64,000 nucleotides of DNA from Clostridium pasteurianum BC1. GTDB lineage: Bacteria; Bacillota; Clostridia; Clostridiales; Clostridiaceae. This document shows positions 36,258 to 45,530 of the stretch, piece after piece. The number at the start of each line of letters is the position of its first letter. Position 1 is the first letter of the stretch. The DNA lies in contig NC_021182.1 in assembly GCF_000389635.1 (NCBI RefSeq), forward strand, positions 3,699,925 through 3,763,924. The letters are read 5' to 3'. The notes below the pieces were generated by a model that saw nothing but the letters and a program-made list of their open reading frames with translations, was not told the DNA's origin and made no database searches. Position numbers and translations under genes: made by a program.

Positions 36258-37463
36258 CTAAGATAAATACTTTTCAACAACCATAGCTGCAGCACCTACT
36301 GACATTGCAGTATCTTTGAAATAACCACATCTATTAAAAATAACTCTTTTCTTTTTGTCTGGATGCAACCTTCTAAGTGCACTTTCAACACATATATCAT
36401 AAAATAATTTCGATTGAATCATTAAAGGCCCACTTAATATAACTAAATCTGTTGTCAATAACTTGATATAATTTGCCAGACCTGCTCCTAAAATTAATGC
36501 AGCATTTCTAATTATTTCTTTAGATAATTCATCATTTTGTTCTGATGCCATACAAATATCTTTATAATTAATATCATCTATACTCTTATTTATTATAGTA
36601 TGTCTACCTTTTTTAATTTCATTGGAAAATTTCTTTATTATAGCGTTAATAGATGAATAGCATTCAATACAACCAAAATTCCCACATTTGCATTGCTCTC
36701 CATTAATATCAATAACCATATGTCCAAAGCCCTCTTCCTCATCATTGATTGCTCTGATGAGGTTTCTTGATGAAATTGTACCTGTTCTTATTCCAACACC
36801 ACAATTGAAATAGGTAACATTTTTAAGTCCTTTTCCAATACCGAACAAAGATTCTGCAACAACTCCGGCATTTGCACCATTTTCAACAATAACTGTAGTT
36901 TTTAATCTTTCTTCTAGCATGGATTTTAATGGTACATTTAGCCAATTAGGCGCATAAAAATTAGGTGGATTTTTAATAATTCCATTTTCTACATTCAAAG
37001 GACCAACTGATCCTACACCTATACCTAAAAGTTTAAAACGATACAATTTCAAATTTACATATGCTTTCTCAATTATTTCTGTTATTCTATTTACAGTTTT
37101 TTCCGGAGTACAAGTATTATCCATATGAAATAATTCTTCAAAAAGTATTTCCATTTTCAAATTGGTAATAACTATTTGTGTATACATTATGGATATATCC
37201 ACACCAATAATATAAAAATCATCTAAATTTACAGTATATAAAATCGGTTTTCTTCCACCTGAAGATTCCCCTATTTTTCCTTGGATAATTACTCTGCTTT
37301 TTTCCAATGGCTGCATTATATAATTTAGCCTGCTTAATTTAATATTTGTTTTAATGGAAATATCATTTCTAGTCATATATTCATTCTTTTGCAGAAGATT
37401 TATTATCCCTTTTTCTTCAAAACTTAAGTTTTTCAGCACATCAGAATTATTTATCACAGTCAT
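36258..37463 (-). CDS. ROK-family transcriptional regulator (NagC/XylR type)
   Basis: A 401-residue protein with an N-terminal winged HTH (about 10-75; YMTRNDISIKTNIKLSRLNY) and a ROK domain. The ROK domain has GIGVGSVGPLN, EGFGHMVID and the zinc motif CKCGNFGCIE. The ATP-binding pattern appears degenerate, as in ROK repressors. It stands alone between the radical-SAM operon and the second NitT/TauT operon, so its target is unclear. Direct repeats of TTTTAATAAAAG-YATRTAAA at about 37478 and 37580 lie just upstream and may be its sites. Confidence 0.87.
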   Translation of the reverse strand: MTVINNSDVLKNLSFEEKGIINLLQKNEYMTRNDISIKTNIKLSRLNYIMQPLEKSRVIIQGKIGESSGGRKPILYTVNLDDFYIIGVDISIMYTQIVITNLKMEILFEELFHMDNTCTPEKTVNRITEIIEKAYVNLKLYRFKLLGIGVGSVGPLNVENGIIKNPPNFYAPNWLNVPLKSMLEERLKTTVIVENGANAGVVAESLFGIGKGLKNVTYFNCGVGIRTGTISSRNLIRAINDEEEGFGHMVIDINGEQCKCGNFGCIECYSSINAIIKKFSNEIKKGRHTIINKSIDDINYKDICMASEQNDELSKEIIRNAALILGAGLANYIKLLTTDLVILSGPLMIQSKLFYDICVESALRRLHPDKKKRVIFNRCGYFKDTAMSVGAAAMVVEKYLS

Positions 37464-37766
37464 ACCTTCTTGTATTTTTTAATAAAAGTATATAAAAAAT
37501 AGTTATTTTATAAATCATATATAATTTTCAGCTTTATTATTAGAGTATTATTTTATTAGAAACCGATAAGTTTTTTTAATTTTTAATAAAAGCATGTAAA
37601 CTACATATACGCTATAAAATATAAATATTTTTATTTAATTTTTACGATATCATACACTAAATAACTAGTCAATATTTCTCTGATTTTTTAATAATTCATA
37701 GATATGTGAAGTTTTACTTTAGCCCTCTAATCTTTTAGCAATTAACTATTTACTATTGCAGCAAAA

Positions 37767-38234
37767 TTATATATTATTATCTTTACTCAATCTATCTAAA
37801 TGTGTAAAAAATATTCTTGTTTTCTCTTGCTCTGCAAATTTTTCTTTAGGAGATTGATCCTCTATAGAATTTGGAACTATAGTTATTACAGCCGCTATAT
37901 CAAAACCTTTTTCTTCCAGGGTTTTTGTATACACCTTTTCATATTCTCTTCCTGCAACAAGTATTTTCGTTGGTTCACCAACTATTTCATAGCTTTCATT
38001 ATTTCCATTGTATACCAAAATAGAAACCTTTTTATTATACCAAAGACTTCCAGTTATATTTCTATAACTTTTTGAAGATTCAAATAACTCTACGTACTCA
38101 ATATTACCTTCGTCATTAACGTGAATACTTTGCTTTACTACCGTGTGTGGTACTCCGTCAATTCCCACTGTTCCAACTACTTTCACCGTTTTGGGATCAT
38201 TAATAATATGCTTTATATCATAAATACTTGCCAT
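37767..38234 (-). CDS. Pyridoxamine 5'-phosphate oxidase-fold protein (3)
   Basis: A 155-residue split-barrel protein (VVGTVGIDGVPHTVVKQSIHV, YVELFESSKSYRNITGSLWYNKKVS), a PNPOx-like flavin-binding relative. It is the last gene of the operon rSAM-B12, MetK, rSAM, PNPOx, 15 bases after the radical SAM gene. It may act as a flavin reductase for the pathway product or be a haem or FMN binding accessory protein. The 303-base gap downstream shows only the repeats noted under the ROK gene. Confidence 0.78.
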   Translation of the reverse strand: MASIYDIKHIINDPKTVKVVGTVGIDGVPHTVVKQSIHVNDEGNIEYVELFESSKSYRNITGSLWYNKKVSILVYNGNNESYEIVGEPTKILVAGREYEKVYTKTLEEKGFDIAAVITIVPNSIEDQSPKEKFAEQEKTRIFFTHLDRLSKDNNI

Positions 38235-38248
38235 CTAAATCTCACTCC

Positions 38249-39502
38249 TTATAATACTCTTAACAAATCAGAATTAGGATGATTTCCGCATCTACGGTAA
38301 TCGTCAAAATCTATTGTTAAACTATATTTTTCTCTTAAAGCATTGAGCCCTATTGTTAGCTTAACATAATACTCTAAAGAGGCATTCTTCTGGTCTTTAA
38401 AGAAGGAGAGAGGTCTTGGAACCCATACAATATAAACAATTGAAACACCCTTGCTTATTAAATCCTCTGCTTCTTCCAATGTATGCTTTAGACCTTCTTC
38501 TTCTGTCTTAAATCCCCTTGGCTTTGCCAGTTCTACTCCACCAACAATACCAGAATTAACATTACCTTTACCAAATATATCAACTGCTGCTACGAGACGT
38601 CTCTTCCATTCTTTATAACCAACCCATTCTTCTTTTCCAGGACAAATCCACTTAAATAAATCTTCATTTAATACTTCAATATCAGAAGTATAGCTTGATA
38701 AGCCTGTTTCATTATATAATCTTGCAAGCTGATCCTCGTTTAGTGCAGTAGTTATTACCTGGCTTGGAAATCTTCTTCCTTGGAAATTTTTCCCTATCGC
38801 CTGTAAAATCTCTATATAATATTCAACTTCTGCATCAAAAGGAGTTTTACCATTCACATCGGAGCCCATGGTCATACATATATTTGCAAATCTTCCCTTT
38901 TGTTTTATTGCCTCTCTCACAGTTTCATATGCATCCTGCGCACTTAATTTCTTCTTTATTACTCCATCTTCTCTGAGATGTGGTACTAAATCACAATATT
39001 TGCACCCATTGTCATTTTTCCAAAAATGGCAGTATGATGTCGGAGTAATATTTAATCTTTGTGGTCTTGCAAACACTATTGAATCCATTGGAACTCCACT
39101 GCTTGTAAATTTACCATAATAGTCCGGTTTTTCCCAAAATTCAACTTCTTCTACTATCTCATCCTTATCTACTAATACAAATTTCCCATCTCTATAATCT
39201 ACAACATAAGGATTTTGTTCTAACGGAGTTGGATCAGTTATTATTGTTGTCCCGTCTTTTAAGATTAATGATTCCGGAACAGATTTTATTTTTGGATCTC
39301 TTGCTCCCAATGATGCAAAGAATACATTAGAACCTATTAATTGATATATATTCGGATCTATTTTATTTAATGCATTTTGCGTATAATATACGCCTCTACG
39401 CTGAACATCTATTTTTAAAATTAAAAATCTTGGAATCTGAGGATATTTTTCAACAATATCTTTAAATTGCAGTTCATTATTACGTACATCTGTTATTGGC
39501 AT
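38249..39502 (-). CDS. Radical SAM protein with unusual CX8CX2C cluster motif
   Basis: A 417-residue protein. The cluster motif near residue 158 is CHFWKNDNGCKYC, with spacing CX8CX2C instead of the usual CX3CX2C. It is preceded by ARPQRLNITPTSY and followed by a TIM-barrel region (ICMTMGSDVNGKTPF, SGIVGGVELAKPRG). An N-terminal domain of about 140 residues comes first. I do not recognise a characterised family. It sits between a dedicated MetK and a PNPOx-fold gene, so it probably carries out a SAM-dependent radical step on a small molecule (inference). Confidence 0.82.
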   Translation of the reverse strand: MPITDVRNNELQFKDIVEKYPQIPRFLILKIDVQRRGVYYTQNALNKIDPNIYQLIGSNVFFASLGARDPKIKSVPESLILKDGTTIITDPTPLEQNPYVVDYRDGKFVLVDKDEIVEEVEFWEKPDYYGKFTSSGVPMDSIVFARPQRLNITPTSYCHFWKNDNGCKYCDLVPHLREDGVIKKKLSAQDAYETVREAIKQKGRFANICMTMGSDVNGKTPFDAEVEYYIEILQAIGKNFQGRRFPSQVITTALNEDQLARLYNETGLSSYTSDIEVLNEDLFKWICPGKEEWVGYKEWKRRLVAAVDIFGKGNVNSGIVGGVELAKPRGFKTEEEGLKHTLEEAEDLISKGVSIVYIVWVPRPLSFFKDQKNASLEYYVKLTIGLNALREKYSLTIDFDDYRRCGNHPNSDLLRVL

Positions 39503-39525
39503 TGTCTTAGCTCCTTTCTTTTATT

Positions 39526-40734
39526 TTATATTGAGGTTACTGAAACTACTAAAGCCTGTTTTTTAAGAATTTCTGCCTTATCTGTCTTTTCCCAAGGAAT
39601 ATCAATATCATTTCTTCCAAAATGTCCATATGCTGCAGTTTGCTTATAAATAGGTCTTCTAAGGTCTAACTCCTTAATAATTCCTGCTGGTCTCAAATCA
39701 AAATTATTTCTAATTAATTCAACTATTTTTTCGTTATCAATTATGCCTGTTCCAAAAGTATTTACAGAAATAGAAACCGGCCTTGCTACTCCTATTGCAT
39801 ATGCTAATTGTACTTCTACTCTTTTTGCTATTCCTGCTGCTACTAAATTTTTTGCAATATACCTTGCTGCATAAGCTGCACTTCTATCAACTTTTGTTGG
39901 ATCTTTTCCTGAAAATGCCCCACCGCCGTGACGTGCATATCCACCATAAGTATCTACTATTATTTTTCTTCCTGTAAGTCCAGCATCTCCTTCTGGTCCA
40001 CCTATAACAAATCGTCCAGTTGGATTTATAAAGTACTTTGTTTCATTATCCAATAATTCTGCTGGTACTACTTCCTTTATTACATATTCTTTTAGGTCTT
40101 TCTCTATTTGCTCTATAGTAGCTTCTGGATCATGCTGTGTTGATATTACTATTGTATCTATTCTTATTGCTTTTTCATCATCATACTCCACTGTTACTTG
40201 TGTCTTTCCATCTGGTCTTAAATAAGGTATTATTCCTTTTTTTCTAACCTCTGATAGTCTTCTTGCTAATTTATGGGCCAATGAAATTGGAAGTGGTAAC
40301 AATTCAGGTGTTTCATCTGTAGCATATCCAAACATTAATCCCTGATCTCCTGCTCCAATTGATTCAATTTGTTCTTCATTTAATTCGCCTTTTTTTGATT
40401 CTAATGATTCATTAACACCTAATGCTATGTCTGATGATTGCTCATCTATGGCTGTGATTACCGCACAGTTTTTACCATTCAATCCATAATCCGAATTATC
40501 ATATCCTATATCTAAAATTGTTTTTCTTACTACTTTAGATATATCAATATTCGCTGTTGTTGATATTTCTCCTGAAACTAATACAAGTCCTGTTGTTGTT
40601 GACACTTCACATGCAACTCTACCATTAGGATCCTTTTCAAATATAGCATCCAATACGGCATCTGATATTTGGTCGCATATTTTATCTGGATGTCCTTCTG
40701 TGACTGATTCCGATGTAAATAAATTTTTTGACAT
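39526..40734 (-). CDS. metK: S-adenosylmethionine synthetase
   Basis: A complete 402-residue methionine adenosyltransferase: [21 protein letters not shown] at the start, [12 protein letters not shown], and [22 protein letters not shown]. It makes SAM from methionine and ATP. It is embedded in an operon between two radical SAM genes, without a SAM riboswitch in front, so it may be a second, pathway-dedicated copy. AGGAGG precedes the ATG. A GTTGTTTT/AAAACAAC hairpin (40760-40788) lies just upstream and could modulate its message. Confidence 0.95.
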   Translation of the reverse strand: MSKNLFTSESVTEGHPDKICDQISDAVLDAIFEKDPNGRVACEVSTTTGLVLVSGEISTTANIDISKVVRKTILDIGYDNSDYGLNGKNCAVITAIDEQSSDIALGVNESLESKKGELNEEQIESIGAGDQGLMFGYATDETPELLPLPISLAHKLARRLSEVRKKGIIPYLRPDGKTQVTVEYDDEKAIRIDTIVISTQHDPEATIEQIEKDLKEYVIKEVVPAELLDNETKYFINPTGRFVIGGPEGDAGLTGRKIIVDTYGGYARHGGGAFSGKDPTKVDRSAAYAARYIAKNLVAAGIAKRVEVQLAYAIGVARPVSISVNTFGTGIIDNEKIVELIRNNFDLRPAGIIKELDLRRPIYKQTAAYGHFGRNDIDIPWEKTDKAEILKKQALVVSVTSI

Positions 40735-40821
40735 AAAAATTCCTCCTGATTTTTATTATGTTGTTTTACATTTAATATTTAAAACAACAATATATTATAT
40801 TTTAATTTTTTAAGCACATAT

Positions 40822-42183
40822 TTAATTAACAGCTTGTTTTGATTTTTTATAGAAATATTCATTTATTTCTTTATACAATTCCTTTAACCTCTTAGGTGGA
40901 ATTTCACAAATTCCTTCATATGCTTTCGTAAAATGAATTTCTTCAAATTCGAAATTTACCTTTTTGACTTTCCCTTCTTTAACTAATTCATCATAAAGAG
41001 TTGATCCTGGAAGTGGACTGTAAATACTCCATGAACTTGTGTCTAGATTCAACTCTTTTGCAAGTTCAAAAGTTTTAAGCACATCTTCCTCCTTTTCTCC
41101 TGGCACACCTATCATAAAAAATCCAAAAACTTTAACATATTTATGTGCTATATCTATTTTTTCTTTAATTTCATCAACATTTATATGTTTATGCAATCTT
41201 TCTAAAGTACGATTCGATCCACTCTCTACTCCAAAATCTATCTGAGTTAATCCTGCTTTTTTCATTAATTTTATTTGTTCTTCATCAACTAAATCTATTC
41301 TCGTATTTATTTGCCACGCAATATTTACTTTCTTTTCTATCATTAAATTGCAAAATTCTGCTATCCATTTTTTATTCATATTGAAAATACTATCTTTAAA
41401 CCATATTCCATCCAAATTATATTTATTTTTCAACGTTATAATATCATTCACTAGCAATTCTGGTGATTTAACTCTCCATTTCCTCCCCATTGTCTGGTGA
41501 ACAGCGCAAAACGTACAGTCAAAAGGACACCCTCTTGAAATAAGCACTGAAATTCCTCTCATCCCCCTAAGATATTGATTATGCTTTATATATTGTTCTA
41601 CAGGGAAAGCATCATAATCAGGCATTGGTATACTATTTGTATCCTCAATAACGGCTTTTTCTTTGATAATATAATTTTCTCCATCTCTATAGCACAAACC
41701 ATCTACTTCCTCAAAAGTTCCTTCACCTTTAAGTGCTTTAACTAATCCATATATTGCTTCTTCACCTTCACCACGGATAACAAAATCCACCTCATGGTGT
41801 GCTAATACCCCCTCCGGGTCAATAGTTGGATGAACACCGCCCAATATAATCTTGGATTTCGGAGACTTTTCCCTTACTATGCCGGCAACTTTAATAGCAG
41901 CTGGAAAAGTTGTTGTCATAGAAGTAATACCTATGAGATCTGCTTTCGAATCTTCTATTCTTTTAACTAACTCAACACTGTCCATCATTAAGCCTTGCAT
42001 ATCAATTAATTCTACACTTTCCCCCTGCTTTTTTAGATATGCTGTAAGATATGCTAATCCTAGTGGTGGCTCAAATGGTGCTATATACAAATTACCACCT
42101 TTTACCCAATCTAAATAATCACTATACCTGTTTTTAAATTCCGACTTATCATAAAAAGCCGGGTTAATCAATAAAACTTTCAT
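40822..42183 (-). CDS. B12-binding-domain radical SAM protein (BchE-like, class B type)
   Basis: About 453 residues: an N-terminal cobalamin-binding Rossmann domain (about 1-150; VLLINPAF, ILGGVHPTIDP) and a radical SAM domain (about 185-400) with a standard CX3CX2C motif in SRGCPFDCTFC. Relatives methylate, cyclise or rearrange unactivated carbons. The ATG at 42183 follows GGAG at eight bases; an in-frame GTG three codons earlier is less likely. First gene of the operon behind the tandem attenuators, and a likely consumer of both SAM and corrinoid. Confidence 0.88.
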   Translation of the reverse strand: MKVLLINPAFYDKSEFKNRYSDYLDWVKGGNLYIAPFEPPLGLAYLTAYLKKQGESVELIDMQGLMMDSVELVKRIEDSKADLIGITSMTTTFPAAIKVAGIVREKSPKSKIILGGVHPTIDPEGVLAHHEVDFVIRGEGEEAIYGLVKALKGEGTFEEVDGLCYRDGENYIIKEKAVIEDTNSIPMPDYDAFPVEQYIKHNQYLRGMRGISVLISRGCPFDCTFCAVHQTMGRKWRVKSPELLVNDIITLKNKYNLDGIWFKDSIFNMNKKWIAEFCNLMIEKKVNIAWQINTRIDLVDEEQIKLMKKAGLTQIDFGVESGSNRTLERLHKHINVDEIKEKIDIAHKYVKVFGFFMIGVPGEKEEDVLKTFELAKELNLDTSSWSIYSPLPGSTLYDELVKEGKVKKVNFEFEEIHFTKAYEGICEIPPKRLKELYKEINEYFYKKSKQAVN

Positions 42184-42426
42184 TATCTTCACTCCAATTC
42201 ATAGTATTTAATATTACTTATTTATTGAAATTTTAATACTTTTAATGTGCTTAAAATATCTTCCATAGTTATTCCTTCTTAAAATATCATAATATTAAAA
42301 ATAATTACTTATCTTAATATTTGATAAAAGTATCTAGTGAAATTTAGTAAACAGTATTATAAATTTTTAGCACTAATATCTTTTTCTATTAAATATAATG
42401 CTAGTACATTAATTATTAGATGCTAA

Positions 42427-42497
42427 TAAAAAAGCCTTAACTTCCCTTTCATGCATGCAATAATAATATTTAGTCTCTAGTTTTTCTAGTGGATTAA
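42427..42497 (-). promoter_or_regulatory. CTAGA-box attenuator, copy E (promoter-distal)
   Basis: Core ACTAGAAAAACTAGAG identical to copies A and B. Flanks AAT and ACT pair with one A-C mismatch. The following hairpin is poorer than elsewhere but still ends in GGCTTTTTT. This is the copy nearer the radical SAM gene. Confidence 0.65.
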
Positions 42498-42681
42498 ACA
42501 TATTAATATCTACTTAACATCTACTAATAATCTCTTATCAAAAAATCTTTTACAAATACTTATTTCAATATTTAATAAAAGTATCTTGAAAAATTCAAAA
42601 ACAATACAACATTATGAATTTTCAACACTACTGTTTTTCTATTGAATACAATACTAATTCATTAATTATTAGGTACTAATT

Positions 42682-42754
42682 AAAAAAGACTAAACTTTAC
42701 TCTCACAAATGTAAGAATAAAATTTAGTCTCTAGTTTCTCTAGTGAACTAAAAC
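42682..42754 (-). promoter_or_regulatory. CTAGA-box attenuator, copy F (promoter-proximal)
   Basis: AGT-TC-ACTAGAGAAACTAGAG-ACT, with outer pairing extended to about seven base pairs (TTTTAGT with ACTAAA). The terminator GACTAAATTTTATTCTTAC with its complement is followed by TTTTTT. It lies about 85 bases downstream of the predicted transcription start. Confidence 0.75.
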
Positions 42755-42844
42755 ACTAATATCTATTTAATACCTACTAATAACCTTTTATCAAAGGAAT
42801 CCTATATCACAACTAATATCAAGTATTAATATAGGTTTACTAGT

Positions 42845-42874
42845 ATTATAAACATAATTTTTATATAATGTCAA
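42845..42874 (-). promoter_or_regulatory. Sigma-A promoter of the radical-SAM/MetK operon
   Basis: Perfect TTGACA and TATAAT hexamers on the minus strand, 18 bases apart, with predicted start near 42838. Just downstream is AGTAAACCTATATT, which shares the half-site TAAACCTAT with the palindromes at 24604 and 24908. Confidence 0.78.
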
Positions 42875-42938
42875 TCCTTTTTTTATTAAAGTTTATCTAT
42901 TTTCAAAATTAGAATAAATAACATCTGTAACTGGCAAA

Positions 42939-43729
42939 TCATACGTTAAGATCTCGCTTCTGGTAAAAGAAATATGTGAAAAAAGAGAAAGCAGCCACAA
43001 GCACAAGCGAAAGTATGACTATGCCAAGGTTAAGACCATTACCATCTACCAGACTTTTATAGTTGAAATATTTAAAAGGTGAAAGCAGGTTAAGGACATT
43101 CAGCCTATCGGTCAAATCTGTTATTTTCGATATCACAAAGGAGACCAACAGTATCCCCACAGAAGGGAACCCGAAGCTTTAGGATTTCTGATAAATGCCG
43201 CCAGCGCCGTGCCAATGGACAGGAAGATGAGTTGAACGATGAACATACTCAAGATGAATATGGATATCTCACCTGAAATATCTTTTCCTTTATTATAAGC
43301 AGCAACCATGGTGAGAGATGAAACAAGAGTGACAATATTCAGTATAATAATATTCACAAGGGCAGCAAGTAGCTTTGAAGTGATTATGGTGGTTCGTGAT
43401 ACTGGTTTAATCATCAAAAATTCGGTGGTCTTGTCGCGTTCCTCTTTTGCAATAATGCCTGCGCCGAGCAATACGGCGTGGATTGCAGCTGTAAGCTCAA
43501 TGTAAAGAAACAACATGGCAAAATAACCAGCCATAGTAGTCACATCGAAGGAACCTATTCCCAGCAGTGCTTTAATGGAATAGGGCATTTTGTTAAAAAT
43601 TTCATTGTTCTGTCCAGAAGAATAAGCCGTATACTTGCCCATCCCACTCAAGACCAGCAAAAACATACAGACACTCCATATAATCAAGGCTTTTCTGTTA
43701 GCCTTTAGTTCTCTTAGGAAAATATTCAT
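42939..43729 (-). pseudogene. ABC-2 type permease, frameshifted
   Basis: The first part (43729 down to about 43150) encodes about 190 residues of a six-helix ABC-2 permease, starting MNIFLRELKANRKALIIWSV. Near 43150-43160 the frame breaks, and the rest (GILLVSFVISKITDLTD onward) continues in another frame to 42939. Comparison with the intact paralogue at 43768 fits a one-base deletion. Together the halves give a normal length of about 263. It could be a sequencing error or a recent loss. Confidence 0.85.
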
Positions 43730-43767
43730 AATAAAACCTCCTTTTATTCAAAATCCATTAGCAGAGC

Positions 43768-44568
43768 TTAGCTCACGGAATGGATATCCTTTTTTATATA
43801 GATGATATAACTTGCAGCAATAGCAGCGATGACAATTACCGCTCCAGTGATGAGATAGGAAGCCTCATAGCTTGCATTTTTAATGATATAGCTTATATCA
43901 AAGTATTTAAAAGGAGATATAAAACGTGCTGCGTCATTTTTGCCGGTGGCAATAAGTGCCCCGATAATATAAAACCCGAAGACCACACCAAGAGAGATTG
44001 GCAATACGGATTTCAGCTTTGTAAAGAACACCGAAACAAATACCCCTATTGCCAGGAACATAAGTTGAACGAAAAACATGGTAAGGGTGACCATAAAGAA
44101 CAACCTATTGCTATAATCCGATGTTTTAACAATGTTTGCAATGATGGAGGCCGCGGCATAATAAAGCACATTGGTAGCTAAAAGCATGGTGAGTGAAGCC
44201 AAAAGCTTAGAGTTTACGATGGCAGCACGTGAAACAGGCTTCACTAGTAGAAAATCCGCCGTCCTTTCCCTAGCCTCCTTTGAAAGAATGGAGACACCCA
44301 GATTCATTGCCTGGATAGCTCCACAGAGCGTGATAAAGCTAAATATCATCGAATAAAAGCCAAGGATAGAAGTAATATTGTCAATAGATATGCCAAGCAT
44401 TGCCCGGACGGATGGCGGATAAGCACCCAGCAGCTTTTTAAAATCTGCCGCATCATTGGCAAGGCTGGGATAGATAGAAAAATAAATCAAAGCCAGTGTT
44501 ATCATGGCACATGTCCATATGATCGTAGATTTTCTTAAAGACTTAAGCTCGTGTAGATACATATTCAT
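43768..44568 (-). CDS. ABC-2 type transporter permease
   Basis: A 266-residue membrane protein with about six helices (WTCAMITLALIYFSIYPSL, ATNVLYYAAASIIANIV and others), a paralogue of the frameshifted gene downstream. With the ATPase at 44574 it should form an efflux pump for a drug, peptide or lipid. The DNA here looks less AT-rich than its surroundings. Start at 44568 or two codons later is possible. Confidence 0.86.
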   Translation of the reverse strand: MNMYLHELKSLRKSTIIWTCAMITLALIYFSIYPSLANDAADFKKLLGAYPPSVRAMLGISIDNITSILGFYSMIFSFITLCGAIQAMNLGVSILSKEARERTADFLLVKPVSRAAIVNSKLLASLTMLLATNVLYYAAASIIANIVKTSDYSNRLFFMVTLTMFFVQLMFLAIGVFVSVFFTKLKSVLPISLGVVFGFYIIGALIATGKNDAARFISPFKYFDISYIIKNASYEASYLITGAVIVIAAIAASYIIYIKKDIHSVS

Positions 44569-44573
44569 ACCCT

Positions 44574-45455
44574 TCAGTCCTCCTTTTCATAGTAATGCAT
44601 GAAGATCTCTTCAAGATCAGGTTCTTCAATTAATATATTGTTAAGTTCAATTTCAGAAATCTTTTTCATAACTGGGTTAACATTGCCATTAAATATAAAT
44701 TTAGCCCTATTGTCCTTAATCTCAAGACTACTCACCCCACCGATATTAAAATATCCTTCAGGTATACTAGATTTTGCCTCTATACTAATCTTCTTGTAGT
44801 TGTTCTCCTGCAGTGTACTCATCTTTTCAATCTTGATGATCCTGCCCTCCTTGATGAACGCTACGCGGTCGCACATGCGCTGAACCTCACTGAGTATGTG
44901 TGAGGAAAAGAAAACCGTGGCTCTCTTTTTGCTTTCCTGCTTTATTAAATCGAAAAACTTCTGCTGCATTAGTGGATCAAGACCGCCTGTTGGCTCGTCT
45001 AATATAATCAGTTTTGGTTCATGAAGCAGCCCCTGCACTATACCAACCTTCTTCTTATTTCCGAAGGAAAGGTCATCTATCTTCTTTTTAAGGTCGAGAT
45101 TCATAATTTCCGCAAGCTCCTTGATTCGTTTCGTGCAGTCCTTTTTGTAGAAGCTGGCAGAATATTTGAGCAAATCAATTACCTTCATGCCGTCGTAGTA
45201 AAATACCTCCGATGGAAGGTAACCAACCTCTTTTCTTACCTCTGGATGCTCAATGCAGCTCTTTCCAAAAATAGTTGCACTGCCCTCTCCAGGATAGATG
45301 AGACCCAGTAGTGTTCGGATAGTGGTTGATTTTCCCGCTCCATTGGGTCCGATGAAGCCAAAAATTTCTCCCTGCTCAACATTTAGATTCACATCCACAA
45401 TACCTCTGGACTTGCCGTAATTCTTGGTCAGATTTTTGATCTCGATAACGCTCAT
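44574..45455 (-). CDS. ABC transporter ATPase (drug/peptide export type)
   Basis: About 293 residues: GPNGAGKSTT, LSFGNKKKVG signature, LIILDEPTGGLD, and a C-terminal domain of about 80 residues. The order ATPase, permease, permease suggests one operon; the five-base spacing to the first permease supports it. Start at 45455 follows GGGGG at eight bases. It is probably controlled by the TetR regulator encoded upstream on the same strand. Confidence 0.92.
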   Translation of the reverse strand: MSVIEIKNLTKNYGKSRGIVDVNLNVEQGEIFGFIGPNGAGKSTTIRTLLGLIYPGEGSATIFGKSCIEHPEVRKEVGYLPSEVFYYDGMKVIDLLKYSASFYKKDCTKRIKELAEIMNLDLKKKIDDLSFGNKKKVGIVQGLLHEPKLIILDEPTGGLDPLMQQKFFDLIKQESKKRATVFFSSHILSEVQRMCDRVAFIKEGRIIKIEKMSTLQENNYKKISIEAKSSIPEGYFNIGGVSSLEIKDNRAKFIFNGNVNPVMKKISEIELNNILIEEPDLEEIFMHYYEKED

Positions 45456-45530
45456 TGTCATTACCCCCTTAAATTTTATTTTTCTAGTACTAGCTATTGA
45501 AGTACTCCACTAAAGTTTAAGAAAACACAG

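Larger units (their letters stand above)
42285..42795 (-). repeat. Tandem duplication (about 250 bp) of a regulatory leader
   Basis: Two successive units carry the same order of landmarks: GATAARAGRTTATTAGTAG, the CTAGA-box, a terminator, CTAATAATTAATG, then a conserved AT-rich tail ending near AGATACTTTTATYAAATATT. The promoter-distal unit (about 42285-42540) is more diverged, especially in its terminator stem. The whole cassette was duplicated in the leader of the radical-SAM/MetK operon. Confidence 0.75.

Noticed and set aside
37767-42183. RiPP biosynthesis cluster
   Set aside because: Two radical SAM genes suggested it, but there is no precursor peptide, no RRE domain, no SPASM-type cysteine-rich tail and no peptidase/exporter gene in the operon.
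5044-42754. T-box leaders
   Set aside because: None of the six leaders contains the T-box sequence AGGGTGGNACCGCG, and they are much shorter than T-box RNAs.
39526-42938. SAM (S-box) riboswitch in front of the metK operon
   Set aside because: I looked for the conserved S-box blocks in the leader and found none; the leader holds the CTAGA-box elements instead.
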